Assembly: GCA_964344035.1 (NCBI GenBank)
Contig: CAYFLK010000003.1
Location: 59,225-123,224, forward strand
Direction: 5' to 3'
Source: UBA1014 sp964344035
Lineage (GTDB): Bacteria > SAR324 > NAC60-12
DNA length: 64,000 nucleotides
Below the pieces are notes generated by a model, which worked only from the letters and a program-made list of their open reading frames with translations, made no database searches and was not told where the DNA came from. The translations under genes were made by a program, and so were the position numbers. Positions within the stretch are counted from its first letter, which is position 1, and each line of letters begins with the position of its first letter. Positions 27,578 through 36,921 of the stretch are shown here, one piece after another.

Positions 27578-27649
27578 AGCATGATTTTCCGGTAATGAAG
27601 ACTTGGAAAGCACTGCAATAATATTGAACAAACTACCTTACCCCATTAG

Positions 27650-27714
27650 TTTGCCAGGGTGCGAGGGAAGGCTTGACAACCTGAAAAACCTAACCCAAAC
27701 TGGATCCTGGCAAA
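27650..27714 (+). promoter_or_regulatory. Candidate hemL promoter inside a 9-bp inverted repeat
   Basis: A TTGACA box lies at 27673-27678. Seventeen bases later CAAACT (27696-27701) is the only -10-like hexamer at standard spacing, and it is weak. The region is flanked by TTTGCCAGG (27650-27658) and CCTGGCAAA (27706-27714), a perfect 9-base inverted repeat 47 bases apart. It could be a transcript hairpin or a pair of binding sites. Orientation fits hemL, which starts 34 bases after the right arm. All of this is sequence inspection only. Confidence 0.3.
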
Positions 27715-27747
27715 GACGGATCTCACTATTTCAGAATTGCAACCTTT

Positions 27748-29031
27748 ATGCAGATTTCTAAATCAATCCGGTTATTTTCACACGCCCAGGAATTGATTCC
27801 GGGCGGAGTAAACAGTCCGGTACGGGCATTCAAGTCTGTCGATGCATCCCCCATCTTCATCAGCCATGCCCGGGGATCAAAGATCTATGATGTCGATGGC
27901 AATGAATTTGTAGATTACGTCGGGTCCTGGGGCCCGATGATATTAGGGCACGCCGATCAGCGGGTTACTAGTGAAATCGAAAAAACGGTACACAACGGTG
28001 CTTCCTTTGGCGCTCCAACAGAGGGAGAGGTGCTGCTGGCTGAACAGATTCAGGACGCGGTGTCGAGTGTCGAAATGGTCCGCCTGGTAAATTCCGGGTC
28101 GGAAGCGGCAATGGCAGTGTTGCGAGTTGCGCGAGGATACACCGGGCGCGACAAGGTCGTCAAGTTCGAAGGTTGTTATCATGGTAGTGTGGATTCGCTT
28201 TTGGTCAAAGCCGGTTCCGGAGCCACTACCCTGGGCATCCCGGATTCTCCCGGAGTGCCTGCCTCCTTTACCGAACACACCCTGATGGCTCCCTTTAATT
28301 CCCTGGAATCGGTCATTGAATTGGTGGAACTGCATCCCGGAGAAATCGCCGCTGTGATCCTCGAACCGGTTGCGGGAAACATGGGCATGATTCCTCCGGA
28401 ACACGGTTTTCTGCAAGGATTGCGCGAACTCTGTGACCGTGAAGGGATACTGCTGATTTTTGACGAGGTGATGACCGGTTTCCGGGTCGAATTTGGAGGG
28501 GCGCAGGCGTTGTTTCCAGTGATGCCCGACCTGAGTATTTTCGGAAAGGTCATTGGCGGAGGTTTGCCGGTTGGCGCATACGGTGGACGCAGGGAAATCA
28601 TGATGCATGTGGCGCCGGCAGGTGATGTGTATCAGGCAGGAACCCTGTCAGGAAACCCCCTTGCGGTTGCCGCGGGAAGCACCACCCTGAAAATACTCAA
28701 GGAAGAAGCTCCTTATGCTGAACTGGGGAGAAAAACCGCGTGGCTGAATACAGAACTGTCAACTGCCGCCAAAGAATCGGGAATCCCCTTGCAAACCTGC
28801 TCGATGGGTGGGATGTTTGGTTTCTTCTTCTCGGAAAATCCAGTCCGCAATTATAATGATGCACTTGCGTGCGACACCCGTCTGTTTGTGAAATTCTTCA
28901 AGGCAGCACTTGAACAGGGAATCTACCTGGCGCCGTCTCCTTTTGAGTCGCTCTTCCTTTCATGCGCACACACCGAGGAGGACTTGGAGAAAACCGTGGA
29001 AGCCTTCAGCCGTGCTCTGAAAAACCTTTGA
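27748..29031 (+). CDS. hemL: Glutamate-1-semialdehyde 2,1-aminomutase
   Basis: This PLP enzyme makes 5-aminolevulinate from glutamate-1-semialdehyde in the C5 heme pathway. The 427-residue length is standard. Landmarks are IPGGVNSPVRAFKSV near the start, VNSGSEAAMAVLRVAR (phosphate binding), LIFDEVMTGFRVE (the Asp that contacts the pyridine nitrogen) and FGKVIGGGLPVGAYGG, with the Schiff-base Lys. Its presence shows that tetrapyrroles are made by the glutamate route. The gene stands alone between a divergent lipoprotein gene and the convergent fliN gene, whose stop is only 10 bases away. Confidence 0.96.
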   Translation: MQISKSIRLFSHAQELIPGGVNSPVRAFKSVDASPIFISHARGSKIYDVDGNEFVDYVGSWGPMILGHADQRVTSEIEKTVHNGASFGAPTEGEVLLAEQIQDAVSSVEMVRLVNSGSEAAMAVLRVARGYTGRDKVVKFEGCYHGSVDSLLVKAGSGATTLGIPDSPGVPASFTEHTLMAPFNSLESVIELVELHPGEIAAVILEPVAGNMGMIPPEHGFLQGLRELCDREGILLIFDEVMTGFRVEFGGAQALFPVMPDLSIFGKVIGGGLPVGAYGGRREIMMHVAPAGDVYQAGTLSGNPLAVAAGSTTLKILKEEAPYAELGRKTAWLNTELSTAAKESGIPLQTCSMGGMFGFFFSENPVRNYNDALACDTRLFVKFFKAALEQGIYLAPSPFESLFLSCAHTEEDLEKTVEAFSRALKNL

Positions 29032-29041
29032 ACTGCAAGGG

Positions 29042-29344
29042 TTATTTTCTACTTCTGCTACCAGGTTTTTCACTGGGGTGTGTGATTTCGCTGATGCGGA
29101 TTCCATATCGGCCATTGACCACAACCACTTCCCCGCGGGCAACCAGCTGGTCGCCAATCAACACCTCTGCAGATTTCCCCACACTCTTTTCGAATTCCAC
29201 TACTGTATCTTTTTTCCACGAAACAACCTCTTTCAAAGGAATGTCTTTGCGGGCAATTTCCACCTCGAGGGAATGCGGGACTTCTTCCAGGAACGCCAGC
29301 CTGGAATGGTCTGCTCCTTGCGGATTTGCTGCATTGTCACTCAT
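29042..29344 (-). CDS. fliN: Flagellar motor switch protein FliN (SpoA domain)
   Basis: The 100-residue protein ends in a complete SpoA/FliN domain: SLEVEIARKDIPLKEVVSWK, then VVEFEK, ADVLIGDQ-like AEVLIGDQLVARGEVVVVN and GRYGIRISEI. FliN forms the lower part of the C-ring that sets rotation sense. The SpoA fold also occurs in type III secretion SctQ, but the short length and a short polar N-terminus favour FliN. No other flagellar operon gene is adjacent. ATG 29344 is preferred over the upstream TTG at 29365. Confidence 0.82.
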   Translation of the reverse strand: MSDNAANPQGADHSRLAFLEEVPHSLEVEIARKDIPLKEVVSWKKDTVVEFEKSVGKSAEVLIGDQLVARGEVVVVNGRYGIRISEITHPSEKPGSRSRK

Positions 29345-29415
29345 CGTGTTTTGTCTGGAAATCAAGCTGCTTTATAGGACTGTATTCAATAATCTTGCAA
29401 ATCACGGTCACATTG

Positions 29416-29436
29416 GTTGTACTTAATTAGTACAAC
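29416..29436. promoter_or_regulatory. Palindromic site between fliN and tatA
   Basis: Arms GTTGTACT and AGTACAAC form a perfect 8-base inverted repeat around TAATT. It lies 71 bases from the fliN start and 79 bases from the tatA start, in the only intergenic space of these divergent genes. The symmetry and the AT-rich centre are typical of a dimeric repressor or activator site. The regulator is not identifiable from this sequence. Confidence 0.4.
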
Positions 29437-29514
29437 GCAACGGGACACGAAACCCTTGCAGAATACAAGCTATTTTATGCATAAATCCGTCATCAGGAAA
29501 ATACAAGGAGATAT

Positions 29515-29721
29515 ATGTTTGGTTTGGGAATCTGGGAGTTGCTGGTAATACTGGGAATTGTAGTGATATTGTTTGGCGCTAAACGGTTGCCTTTAATTGG
29601 AGAAGGTATTGGGGGGATGATCACCAGTTTCAAGAAAGCAACCAAGAAAGACGAACCGGAAAACCCGGTGATTGAGGAAACCACTCCAATGGTTGAGGAG
29701 AGTACCAAGGAAACAGGTTGA
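29515..29721 (+). CDS. tatA: Sec-independent translocase subunit TatA/E
   Basis: The 68-residue protein has the TatA pattern: a short hydrophobic helix (WELLVILGIVVILFG), the FGAKRLP hinge, an amphipathic helix (GEGIGGMITSFKKATKK) and an acidic tail. TatA oligomers form the passage for folded proteins. TatB would be longer with a larger tail. tatB and tatC are not adjacent. The ribosome site AAGGAG with six bases to ATG is among the best in the window. The gene ends six bases before the convergent tolR stop. Confidence 0.93.
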   Translation: MFGLGIWELLVILGIVVILFGAKRLPLIGEGIGGMITSFKKATKKDEPENPVIEETTPMVEESTKETG

Positions 29722-29727
29722 TCAGGA

Positions 29728-30136
<409 letters not shown>

Positions 30137-30165
<29 letters not shown>

Positions 30166-30868
30166 GCACTATCCACTCGATGCGGTTGGCGAGTTCCATG
30201 CTGAAATCCCGCATACTGTTTGCCAAAAGCCTTGCCTGGTTGCGAAAATAGTTGTAAGCCATTAATGCTGGAATAGCAGCCAAAAGCCCAGCGGCTGTGG
30301 CCACCAATGCTTCCGAAATACCCGGTGCGACTGCCGCTAAACTGGTCACGCCGGTGGTGCCGATGCTCTGAAATGAATCGATGATTCCCAATACCGTTCC
30401 AAAAAGGCCGATGAAAGGTGCGGAACTGGAAACAGTCGCTAACAGGTTGAGCCTTTTTTCGATGACTGCGTACTGGTCATTGAACGCGCGTTCCAGGATT
30501 CTTTGAAACTGCGAACTGATGTGGGGAAGCATTGATGTGGAAACGGTCTGCGCAGAATTGCGTTGAATCCGCTGGCTGATCCGGACCACTTCCTCAAACG
30601 AAATCCTGAACATCCGGGCATAAGCGGAATAAGGATATAGAGCGGATGTTTCTTTTATCTCATTGAGTGAGGTCTCGTTCCTGAAGAGTTCCAGGAAGAT
30701 ATCGTTTTGTTTACGCGTCTTTCGGAATTGCAGTAACTTGAGTATGATCACCGCCCACGAAAGCGAGGACATCAAAAGCAGAACCAGCAGGACGAACAAC
30801 CCGATAAGGTTGTCGCCCTGCATAACCAGTCCGATGATGCTCTTCTCGCCAAATAGCTGCTCGACCAT
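30137..30868 (-). CDS. tolQ: Proton channel protein, TolQ/ExbB family
   Basis: The 243-residue protein has three membrane segments: FVLLVLLLMSSLSWAVIILK, FIGLFGTVLGIIDSFQSIG and the following AVAPGISEALVATAAGLLAAIPALMAYNYF. The latter two hold the conserved GLFGTVWGI-like and EAL-TAAGL motifs that line the proton path with TolR/ExbD. It lies 53 bases after pal in transcription order and overlaps tolR, so pal-tolQ-tolR form one operon. Confidence 0.9.
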
Positions 30869-30921
30869 GATCAGGTGGAAGGCCGTTCAAAAGAAAAACG
30901 GCAGAGCAGAATTCGGTGCCA

Positions 30922-31995
30922 TCAGAGGCGGGTAAACTCAACCCGGCGGTTTTTCTGCCAGGAAGTTTCGTCATGTCCGAGAGCCACGGGACGTTCTTCG
31001 CCAAAACTGACGATGGAAAATTGCTCGGGGTTGGCGCCCATCCGCAGCAGGTAATTCAAAACGGAACGGGAACGCCGTTCTCCCAGTGCCAGATTGTATT
31101 CGTTCGTACCCCTTTCATCGCAATGCCCTTCCAGTTGAATCCGCATTTCAGGGTTCTGCATGAGCCATTCGAAATTCTCCTGTATCACCGATTCAAATTC
31201 GGGTTTGATGTTGCTCTTGTCAAAATCAAAATATACAATCCCCAGTTCCGGTATGGGTTCAGCCAGTTCTTCTACCGGGGCCGCAATTATGGTTACGGCT
31301 TCCTTGGCGGGGGCCTTCTTCTTCGGTGCTTCCACTGGAGGGGGCGGTGGTGGCGGCTGCGTTACGACAATTTCTTTTTTAACGGCTGCGATGGCAGCGG
31401 GAGCATCGGGTTCCTCTTTTTCAGCTTTTTCCACCGCCACTTCGGCTTTTTCCACAATTTTCTCCGCAACCTCCATTTCCTGGACGGTTTCAGCTTCCTC
31501 GACTTTCGCCACGGCTTCTTCTTCCAGGGCACGCGCTTCCTGAACCGGGGTTCTTGCCGGGGGTTCGGGCGCTGGCGGTACAGGCTCTTCGACTTTTTCC
31601 ACCACTGGTTCAGGCTCTGGTGTAACTACTGGCTCTGGCTCAGGTTCTGGTTCCACCACTGGTTCAGGTTCTGGCTCCACCACTGGTTCAGGTTCTGGCT
31701 CCACCACTGGTTCAGGTTCTGGCTCCACCACTGGTTCAGGCGCAGGGGGTTCTTCCACAGGACGTTCCAGAGGGGTTTCCTCGGGCGCCACTTTTTCCAC
31801 CACCGGTTCAGGTGCAGGGGGTTCTTCCGCTTTTGGTTCTGGAGCAGGTTCTTCCGGTGCTGGTTCGGGCTCCGCGACTGTTTCGGCGGCGGCGGTCGTT
31901 TCCTCTGGGGGTTTGGTTTCCTCCGCTTTTTTTGCACAACCTGCGATGAGCAGCACAAGGCCCATCATGATTAACATGGTTTTCAAGAGTTTCAT
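30922..31995 (-). CDS. pal: Peptidoglycan-associated lipoprotein (Pal/OmpA domain) with a Pro-Glu-rich spacer
   Basis: A lipoprotein signal (MKLLKTMLIMMGLVLLIAGC) is followed by about 200 residues of Pro/Glu/Ala/Val-rich spacer with repeated EPEPVVEP units. The C-terminal OmpA-like domain follows: YFDFDKSNIKPEF, IQLEGHCDERGTNEYNLALG and RRSRSVLNYLLRMGA. The Asp and Arg that hold meso-diaminopimelate in peptidoglycan are present. Pal of E. coli is only about 173 residues, so the spacer is unusual and could reach across a wide periplasm. It is the first gene of pal-tolQ-tolR. Confidence 0.9.
   Translation of the reverse strand: MKLLKTMLIMMGLVLLIAGCAKKAEETKPPEETTAAAETVAEPEPAPEEPAPEPKAEEPPAPEPVVEKVAPEETPLERPVEEPPAPEPVVEPEPEPVVEPEPEPVVEPEPEPVVEPEPEPEPVVTPEPEPVVEKVEEPVPPAPEPPARTPVQEARALEEEAVAKVEEAETVQEMEVAEKIVEKAEVAVEKAEKEEPDAPAAIAAVKKEIVVTQPPPPPPPVEAPKKKAPAKEAVTIIAAPVEELAEPIPELGIVYFDFDKSNIKPEFESVIQENFEWLMQNPEMRIQLEGHCDERGTNEYNLALGERRSRSVLNYLLRMGANPEQFSIVSFGEERPVALGHDETSWQKNRRVEFTRL
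31653..31740. repeat. 24-bp tandem repeat inside the pal spacer
   Basis: Three identical 24-base units begin at 31653, 31677 and 31701, with a partial fourth at 31725-31740. On the coding strand each encodes eight residues of the EPEPEPVV type. Because the units are identical at the DNA level and a multiple of three, copy number can change by slippage without losing the frame. Confidence 0.9.
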
Positions 31996-32204
31996 GGGAT
32001 CCTCTGTTGGGTGAGTTTAAGTTCAGGTGCCGTATCCTTCAAGGGAGTCATTGAAGCCAGGTGGGCTGGAAAGGTATCAACGATCACGCACTACTGTTCG
32101 TAGCTTCAGTGTAAGTATTTATGTTTATCATTGATGGTGGTCTTTTGTCAATGCAAACACCAAAAATAATCTGATCCTGCTTCCCATGCTGAATCAGGAA
32201 TTCA

Positions 32205-33926
32205 ATGGTATCCAGTAATGTCAACTGCGAAAACCATGCCCTGACGAAACACATGAGCATTTTTCTGATCTACTCGGGGACCATCCTGTTTGTTGTTACA
32301 TGGATGATTTTCAGGTATCCGGTGACGCTGCATCAACTGCATCCTGAGTGGCTTGTAATCGGGTTTACGGCAGGCATTGCATGGGGAATCAGGCACCGGA
32401 TGCCGCTGCTCACAGCAGTTATTATTTTGGGATTTTTGCAGCTTTCCCTGACCTTGTTCCGGCAGATTCCGGAAACCGGCACCTGGATCAAAAAGTTATC
32501 CAGTTCCAACGCACCGGTTTGGGTTATCGGCAAGATCCGAACCAGGGAATACACTGCTGAAACGGTTCGTTTACACCTTAAATCGGTTATACTGCAGGAT
32601 GTCAGTCATGAGAAGACACTGGATGAAATCATTGTTGAACTTCCCGGAGCTAGGAACCGCGGTTCTCGGTTCTATCGAAACAGACATGTTCATCTCAACG
32701 GGCAGGTAAGCAGCACCTTAATTGCGAATCAACGAATTAACCTGACTCTCATCAAGTGGGGAATTCGCAGTGCAACCCCTCTGATCAGCCGCTGGGAACG
32801 ACTGAGAAACAGGTTGGTCCTGCTGCTTGAAGACCGGGCTGCATTTTATCTGAAACCCGACAGCCTGTCCATCTACCTGCCCTTGTCTCTGGCTAGACGA
32901 ACTCCCTTTTCAGCAACAGCGAAGTTGTTCCGGCAGACGGGGATGGCCCATTTGCTGGCGATCAGCGGACTTCACATCGCTCTCATCTACGGACTGTTGT
33001 TTTCGGTTTTGAAACTCACCGGGATTGTATTTCCACGCTTGATGGAGTGGGTGCACTTCAATCAGGCATGTCATTTGCTGGTGCTGATCATGCTTTGGGG
33101 GTATGTATTTCTGTTGAACTGGCCGACCCCGGCATTGAGGGCCACCTGTATGATCAGCCTGCTGGTGCTGGGACGCTCACTGGGGCAGGCACAGATTCTT
33201 CTTTACTCTCTAAGCCTGACGGGCTTCATGGTGCTTGTGCATGACCCTGCTATGATCTACGACCTTTCTTTCCAACTTTCTTTTTTGGCGGTACTGTTCA
33301 TACTCCTGTTTATTCCCTTCTACCCGCGTTTTTTCAAATCAGACAAGCTTCCTCTAAAGCTTGGGAAATACGCTCTTTCCAGTGTATTGATCACCGCAGC
33401 TGTAATGCTAGGAACATGGCCGGTTCTTTCTTCGACTTTCGGTCGGATTTCCTTTGAAACTTTTTGGCTGAATTTAATCATGGTTCCGCTGCTGGGAATA
33501 GTTGTGCTGCCGTTTTGTCTGCTTTCTCTGGCAATCAGTTGGTTTTATCTGGGCAAACCCCCGTTTATGCCTCTGGAAGCTGAAGTTTTCGCTTTGACCG
33601 AATGGGTTATTGACGCTTGGTATCATGTGATGCGTCAATTGCATGAATGGGGAAGCTGGGCACAAATGGAGTGGAAGCTGGACTGGGAAACCCCTCAATT
33701 TCTTGTTTATTATGGATCGACCCTGTTACTTGTCAAAGCCCTCTTGATACTGAAAAGGCATTTACACAAATCATCAACCGGGGAGGCGGGTCAACTGATG
33801 GAATCCAGCCATTTTTTCGCCAGCATGGCAGCTCCGCGTGTGGGCAAAAGGGCGCCGGATTCAACAGATTCCTCGATTTCAGCGATTAGGTCTTTCATTC
33901 CGGAATGGTTAAGGAAACGGTTATGA
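32205..33926 (+). CDS. comEC: ComEC/Rec2-family DNA-uptake channel, short form
   Basis: ComEC moves transforming DNA across the inner membrane. The 573-residue protein has the N-terminal DUF4131 region with two or three hydrophobic segments. The competence domain follows, with GMAHLLAISGLHIALIYGL and several membrane segments (FLLNWPTPALRATCMISLLV and IYDLSFQLSFLAVLFILLF). The C-terminal metallo-beta-lactamase-like nuclease domain of full ComEC (about 750 residues) is absent. The last 45 or so codons run through the complement of meaB and look unlike any ComEC tail, so the natural stop may have been lost. ATG 32205 has AGGAA at good spacing. Confidence 0.82.
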   Translation: MVSSNVNCENHALTKHMSIFLIYSGTILFVVTWMIFRYPVTLHQLHPEWLVIGFTAGIAWGIRHRMPLLTAVIILGFLQLSLTLFRQIPETGTWIKKLSSSNAPVWVIGKIRTREYTAETVRLHLKSVILQDVSHEKTLDEIIVELPGARNRGSRFYRNRHVHLNGQVSSTLIANQRINLTLIKWGIRSATPLISRWERLRNRLVLLLEDRAAFYLKPDSLSIYLPLSLARRTPFSATAKLFRQTGMAHLLAISGLHIALIYGLLFSVLKLTGIVFPRLMEWVHFNQACHLLVLIMLWGYVFLLNWPTPALRATCMISLLVLGRSLGQAQILLYSLSLTGFMVLVHDPAMIYDLSFQLSFLAVLFILLFIPFYPRFFKSDKLPLKLGKYALSSVLITAAVMLGTWPVLSSTFGRISFETFWLNLIMVPLLGIVVLPFCLLSLAISWFYLGKPPFMPLEAEVFALTEWVIDAWYHVMRQLHEWGSWAQMEWKLDWETPQFLVYYGSTLLLVKALLILKRHLHKSSTGEAGQLMESSHFFASMAAPRVGKRAPDSTDSSISAIRSFIPEWLRKRL

Positions 33927-34798
33927 AGTTCTTCGTTGAAAAGCGTCCACATCCATTCCTTGGCTTGCGCACTTCTTTTCTGTTTCCATAGCCCTGATTG
34001 CTCAAGAAGCGTCCGTCGTTCACAGACAGCCTTCCAAACCTGGTTCAACCCATTCTTGAACAAAGCGCTGCAGAGCAGGACCGGGGGAATGTAACGTTCA
34101 TCGTTGGAACCGAAGAACCGGAGGGCCTTTTGATATTCTCCCCGGGTCCGGCGCGCATGATCTTTCTGCGGTCCATCCGCCTTGTTGATCAGCACTAAAT
34201 CCGCCATTTCCAGCACCCCCCTCTTCAACCCCTGCAGTTCATCCCCGGCGTTTGCAACGAGCATCAGCACAAAAAGGTCGACCATTGAGGCGACCATGGT
34301 TTCCGATTGCCCCACTCCCACTGTTTCAACAAATACAACGTCGAACCCCGCGGCCTCGCATAGCAACAGGGTTTCCCGGGTTTTTCGCGAAACCCCTCCC
34401 AGCATTCCGGAAGTTGGGCTGGGTCTGATGAATGCTTGCGGGTGCCGCGAGAGTTCATTCATCCGGGTTTTGTCTCCCAATATGCTGCCCCCGGTGATGG
34501 GGCTGCTGGGATCGACGGCAAGCACCGCGACACGGTTTCCTTTTTCGATCAGCTCCAGTCCAAGCGATTCGATGAAGGTGCTTTTCCCGACTCCCGGGAT
34601 GCCGGTGATTCCGATCCGGATTGAATTTCCAGTATGCGGGAGCAGGGATTCCAGCAGCAGCTGCCCCTCTTCCAGTAATTCAGTTTTGGTGCTTTCAAGC
34701 AGGGTTATCGCTTTGGCAATAGAACGGCGGTCGCCGTCCAGTATTGCCTGCCGTGACAGTTTGAGGGTGGAACCTGGCAAGGCAAGCTCCGGGTTCAA
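33791..34798 (-). CDS. meaB: Methylmalonyl-CoA mutase-associated GTPase MeaB (ArgK family)
   Basis: MeaB is the G-protein chaperone that loads and protects the B12 cofactor of methylmalonyl-CoA mutase. The 335-residue protein has Walker A (GITGIPGVGKSTFIESLG, near residue 66), the metal-site segment AVDPSSPITGGSILGDKTRM, and VETVGVGQSE and LINKADG for nucleotide specificity. Its start overlaps the mutase stop by four bases, typical of coupled translation. Its 3' end overlaps the convergent comEC by 136 bases. Confidence 0.95.
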   Translation of the reverse strand: MNPELALPGSTLKLSRQAILDGDRRSIAKAITLLESTKTELLEEGQLLLESLLPHTGNSIRIGITGIPGVGKSTFIESLGLELIEKGNRVAVLAVDPSSPITGGSILGDKTRMNELSRHPQAFIRPSPTSGMLGGVSRKTRETLLLCEAAGFDVVFVETVGVGQSETMVASMVDLFVLMLVANAGDELQGLKRGVLEMADLVLINKADGPQKDHARRTRGEYQKALRFFGSNDERYIPPVLLCSALFKNGLNQVWKAVCERRTLLEQSGLWKQKRSAQAKEWMWTLFNEELHNRFLNHSGMKDLIAEIEESVESGALLPTRGAAMLAKKWLDSIS

Positions 34799-36921
34799 AC
34801 GTTGCGGGTGCGGATGGTATTCAACACGGTCTTTGCCGCATGGGGGATAGGCGTCCCGGGACCAAAAATACAGGCAACGCCGAGGTCATTAAGAAAGGAA
34901 TAGTCCTGGGGGGGGATCACCCCTCCTGCGACAACAACGATATCTTCAGCGTGTGCTTTTTTTAAGTGCTCAGTCAGTTGAGAAATCAGCGGCTTGTGCC
35001 CGGCAGCCTGGGAGGAAATACCGATTACATGCACATCGTTCTCGACCGCCTGTTTAACGACTTCCTCTGGAGTCTGGAAAAGTGGTCCGATATCGACATC
35101 AAACCCCATGTCCGCAAACGCACTGGCAATCACTTTCGCCCCACGGTCATGACCATCCTGCCCCATTTTAGCCACCAGGATCCTGGGTCGTCGCCCTTCC
35201 TCCCCGGCGAATACGCGGACCTGGGCCCTGATTGCTTCAATTTCATTCTTTTCCGGGTACGCATGGGCATACACCCCGGAAATGGATTGAATGGGAGCAT
35301 TGTAACGTCCCCACACTTTTTCCAAAGCGCCGGAAATTTCCCCGACAGTTGCCCTTGAGCGCATGGCTTCGATGGATGCCGCAAGCAAATTCCCATCCCC
35401 GGATTCGGCAATGCGTTCCAGGGATTCAAGGGAATTTCGCACATTTTCTGCGTTACGTGTTTTCCTGACGGTTTGAAGGCGTTTGATCTGCCTTTCCCTG
35501 ACGGCGGAATTATCTACTTCCCGCACCTCAACCCGGGTTGATTCAGGCGGTGGGTACTTGTTCACTCCGACGATGACTTCCGTGCCCTGGTCAATCAAAG
35601 CCTGCCTGCGGGCCGCGGCTTCTTCGATCCAATTCTTGGGCATTCCTTTTTCCACTGCACTGGTCATGCCGCCCAGGGATTCCACTTCTTCGAGCAGTTT
35701 CCGGGTTTCGAGCACCAGGGATTGAGTGAGGGATTCCATGAAATATGACCCGCCCCAGGGATCGACCACATTGGGGATGCCGGCTTCTTCCTGCAGGATC
35801 AACTGGGTGTTGCGCGCTACCCGGGCTGATGTTTCAGTCGGAAGGCCCAGGGCTTCGTCAAATGCGTTGGTGTGCAGAGATTGCGTGCCACCCAGCACGG
35901 CCGCAAGCGCTTCGATAGTGGTCCGGACAATGTTGTTGTAGGGATCCTGTTCGGTGAGGCTCCATCCGGAAGTCTGGCAGTGAGTGCGGAGCATCATCGA
36001 CTGCTGATCCTGCGGTCCGAAAGGCCGCATCAATTCTGCCCAGAGCAGGCGAGCGGCGCGCAGTTTGGCTATTTCCATGAAGAAATTCATACCGACGCCG
36101 AAAAAGAAGGACAGCCTCGGAGCAAATTGATCGATAGACATCCCCCGCCCTAGAGCGGAACGGACGTATTCCAATCCGTCGCCCAGCGTGAATGCCAACT
36201 CCTGCACCGCTGTGGCGCCGGCCTCCTGAATGTGATAGCCGCTGATGCTGATTGAGTTGTAGCGTGGCATTTTCATGCTGGCATGCTCGATAATGTCCCC
36301 GACGATGCGCATCGATTGATCCGGGGGATAAATATACGTGTTGCGCACCATGAACTCTTTGAGAATGTCGTTCTGAATGGTTCCGCTCAGACGGTCCTGA
36401 GGAACTCCCTGTTCCTCCGCAGCTACCACGTAAGCAGCCAAAACCGGGAGTACCGCCCCATTAATTGTCATCGAAACGGACATTTGATCGAGGGGGATTT
36501 CATCAAAGAGGATCTTCATGTCTTCAACCGTGTCGATCGCCACCCCGGCCTTGCCGACGTCGCCTGAGACACGCGGATGATCTGAATCGTAGCCGCGATG
36601 CGTCGCCAAGTCGAAGGCGACGCTTAGTCCCTTTTGCCCTGCCTCCAGGTTTTGGCGGAAAAACGCGTTTGATTCTTCCGCGGTTGAGAAACCGGCATAT
36701 TGGCGTATAGTCCAGGGACGTCCCGCATACATCGTGGCCCTCGGGCCGCGCAGGAATGGGAAAAATCCCGGCAAGGTGTTTTGCAGTTCCAGCGATTCAA
36801 GGTCTTCAGCGGTGTAAAGGGGTTTGATCTCAATACCCTCCGCGGTGGTGCGGTACAGGCTTGAGAGACCGCGGTCTTTCAATTCGGACTGGGCCAGTTT
36901 CTCCCAGTCTTCATTTGACAT
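34795..36921 (-). CDS. mcm: Methylmalonyl-CoA mutase, single-chain
   Basis: The enzyme interconverts methylmalonyl-CoA and succinyl-CoA with adenosylcobalamin. The barrel domain has RGPRATMYAGRPWTIRQYAGF and RTHCQTSGWSLTEQDPYNN. The C-terminal B12 domain has GQDGHDRGAKVIASAFADMG, whose His replaces the cofactor's lower ligand, and VVAGGVIPPQDY. ATG 36921 gives MSNEDWEKLAQSEL, matching the E. coli ScpA start; an upstream extension to TTG 36996 is open but not family-like. The large length and intact B12 domain show a self-sufficient subunit. With meaB and mmsA it supports propionyl-CoA and valine breakdown. Confidence 0.95.
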   Translation of the reverse strand: MSNEDWEKLAQSELKDRGLSSLYRTTAEGIEIKPLYTAEDLESLELQNTLPGFFPFLRGPRATMYAGRPWTIRQYAGFSTAEESNAFFRQNLEAGQKGLSVAFDLATHRGYDSDHPRVSGDVGKAGVAIDTVEDMKILFDEIPLDQMSVSMTINGAVLPVLAAYVVAAEEQGVPQDRLSGTIQNDILKEFMVRNTYIYPPDQSMRIVGDIIEHASMKMPRYNSISISGYHIQEAGATAVQELAFTLGDGLEYVRSALGRGMSIDQFAPRLSFFFGVGMNFFMEIAKLRAARLLWAELMRPFGPQDQQSMMLRTHCQTSGWSLTEQDPYNNIVRTTIEALAAVLGGTQSLHTNAFDEALGLPTETSARVARNTQLILQEEAGIPNVVDPWGGSYFMESLTQSLVLETRKLLEEVESLGGMTSAVEKGMPKNWIEEAAARRQALIDQGTEVIVGVNKYPPPESTRVEVREVDNSAVRERQIKRLQTVRKTRNAENVRNSLESLERIAESGDGNLLAASIEAMRSRATVGEISGALEKVWGRYNAPIQSISGVYAHAYPEKNEIEAIRAQVRVFAGEEGRRPRILVAKMGQDGHDRGAKVIASAFADMGFDVDIGPLFQTPEEVVKQAVENDVHVIGISSQAAGHKPLISQLTEHLKKAHAEDIVVVAGGVIPPQDYSFLNDLGVACIFGPGTPIPHAAKTVLNTIRTRNV

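Noticed and set aside
27650..27714. Small SRP-type or other structured RNA
   Set aside because: A GGGAAGG stretch recalls the SRP core, but the conserved GGAAGGAAGCAG-type loop and pairing are absent.
30916..31974. Open frame of 352 codons with Trp/Phe-rich repeats opposite pal
   Set aside because: Its repeats (WFRFWLHH-type) are the complement of the Pro/Glu repeat in the pal spacer; pal has a lipobox and an OmpA domain.
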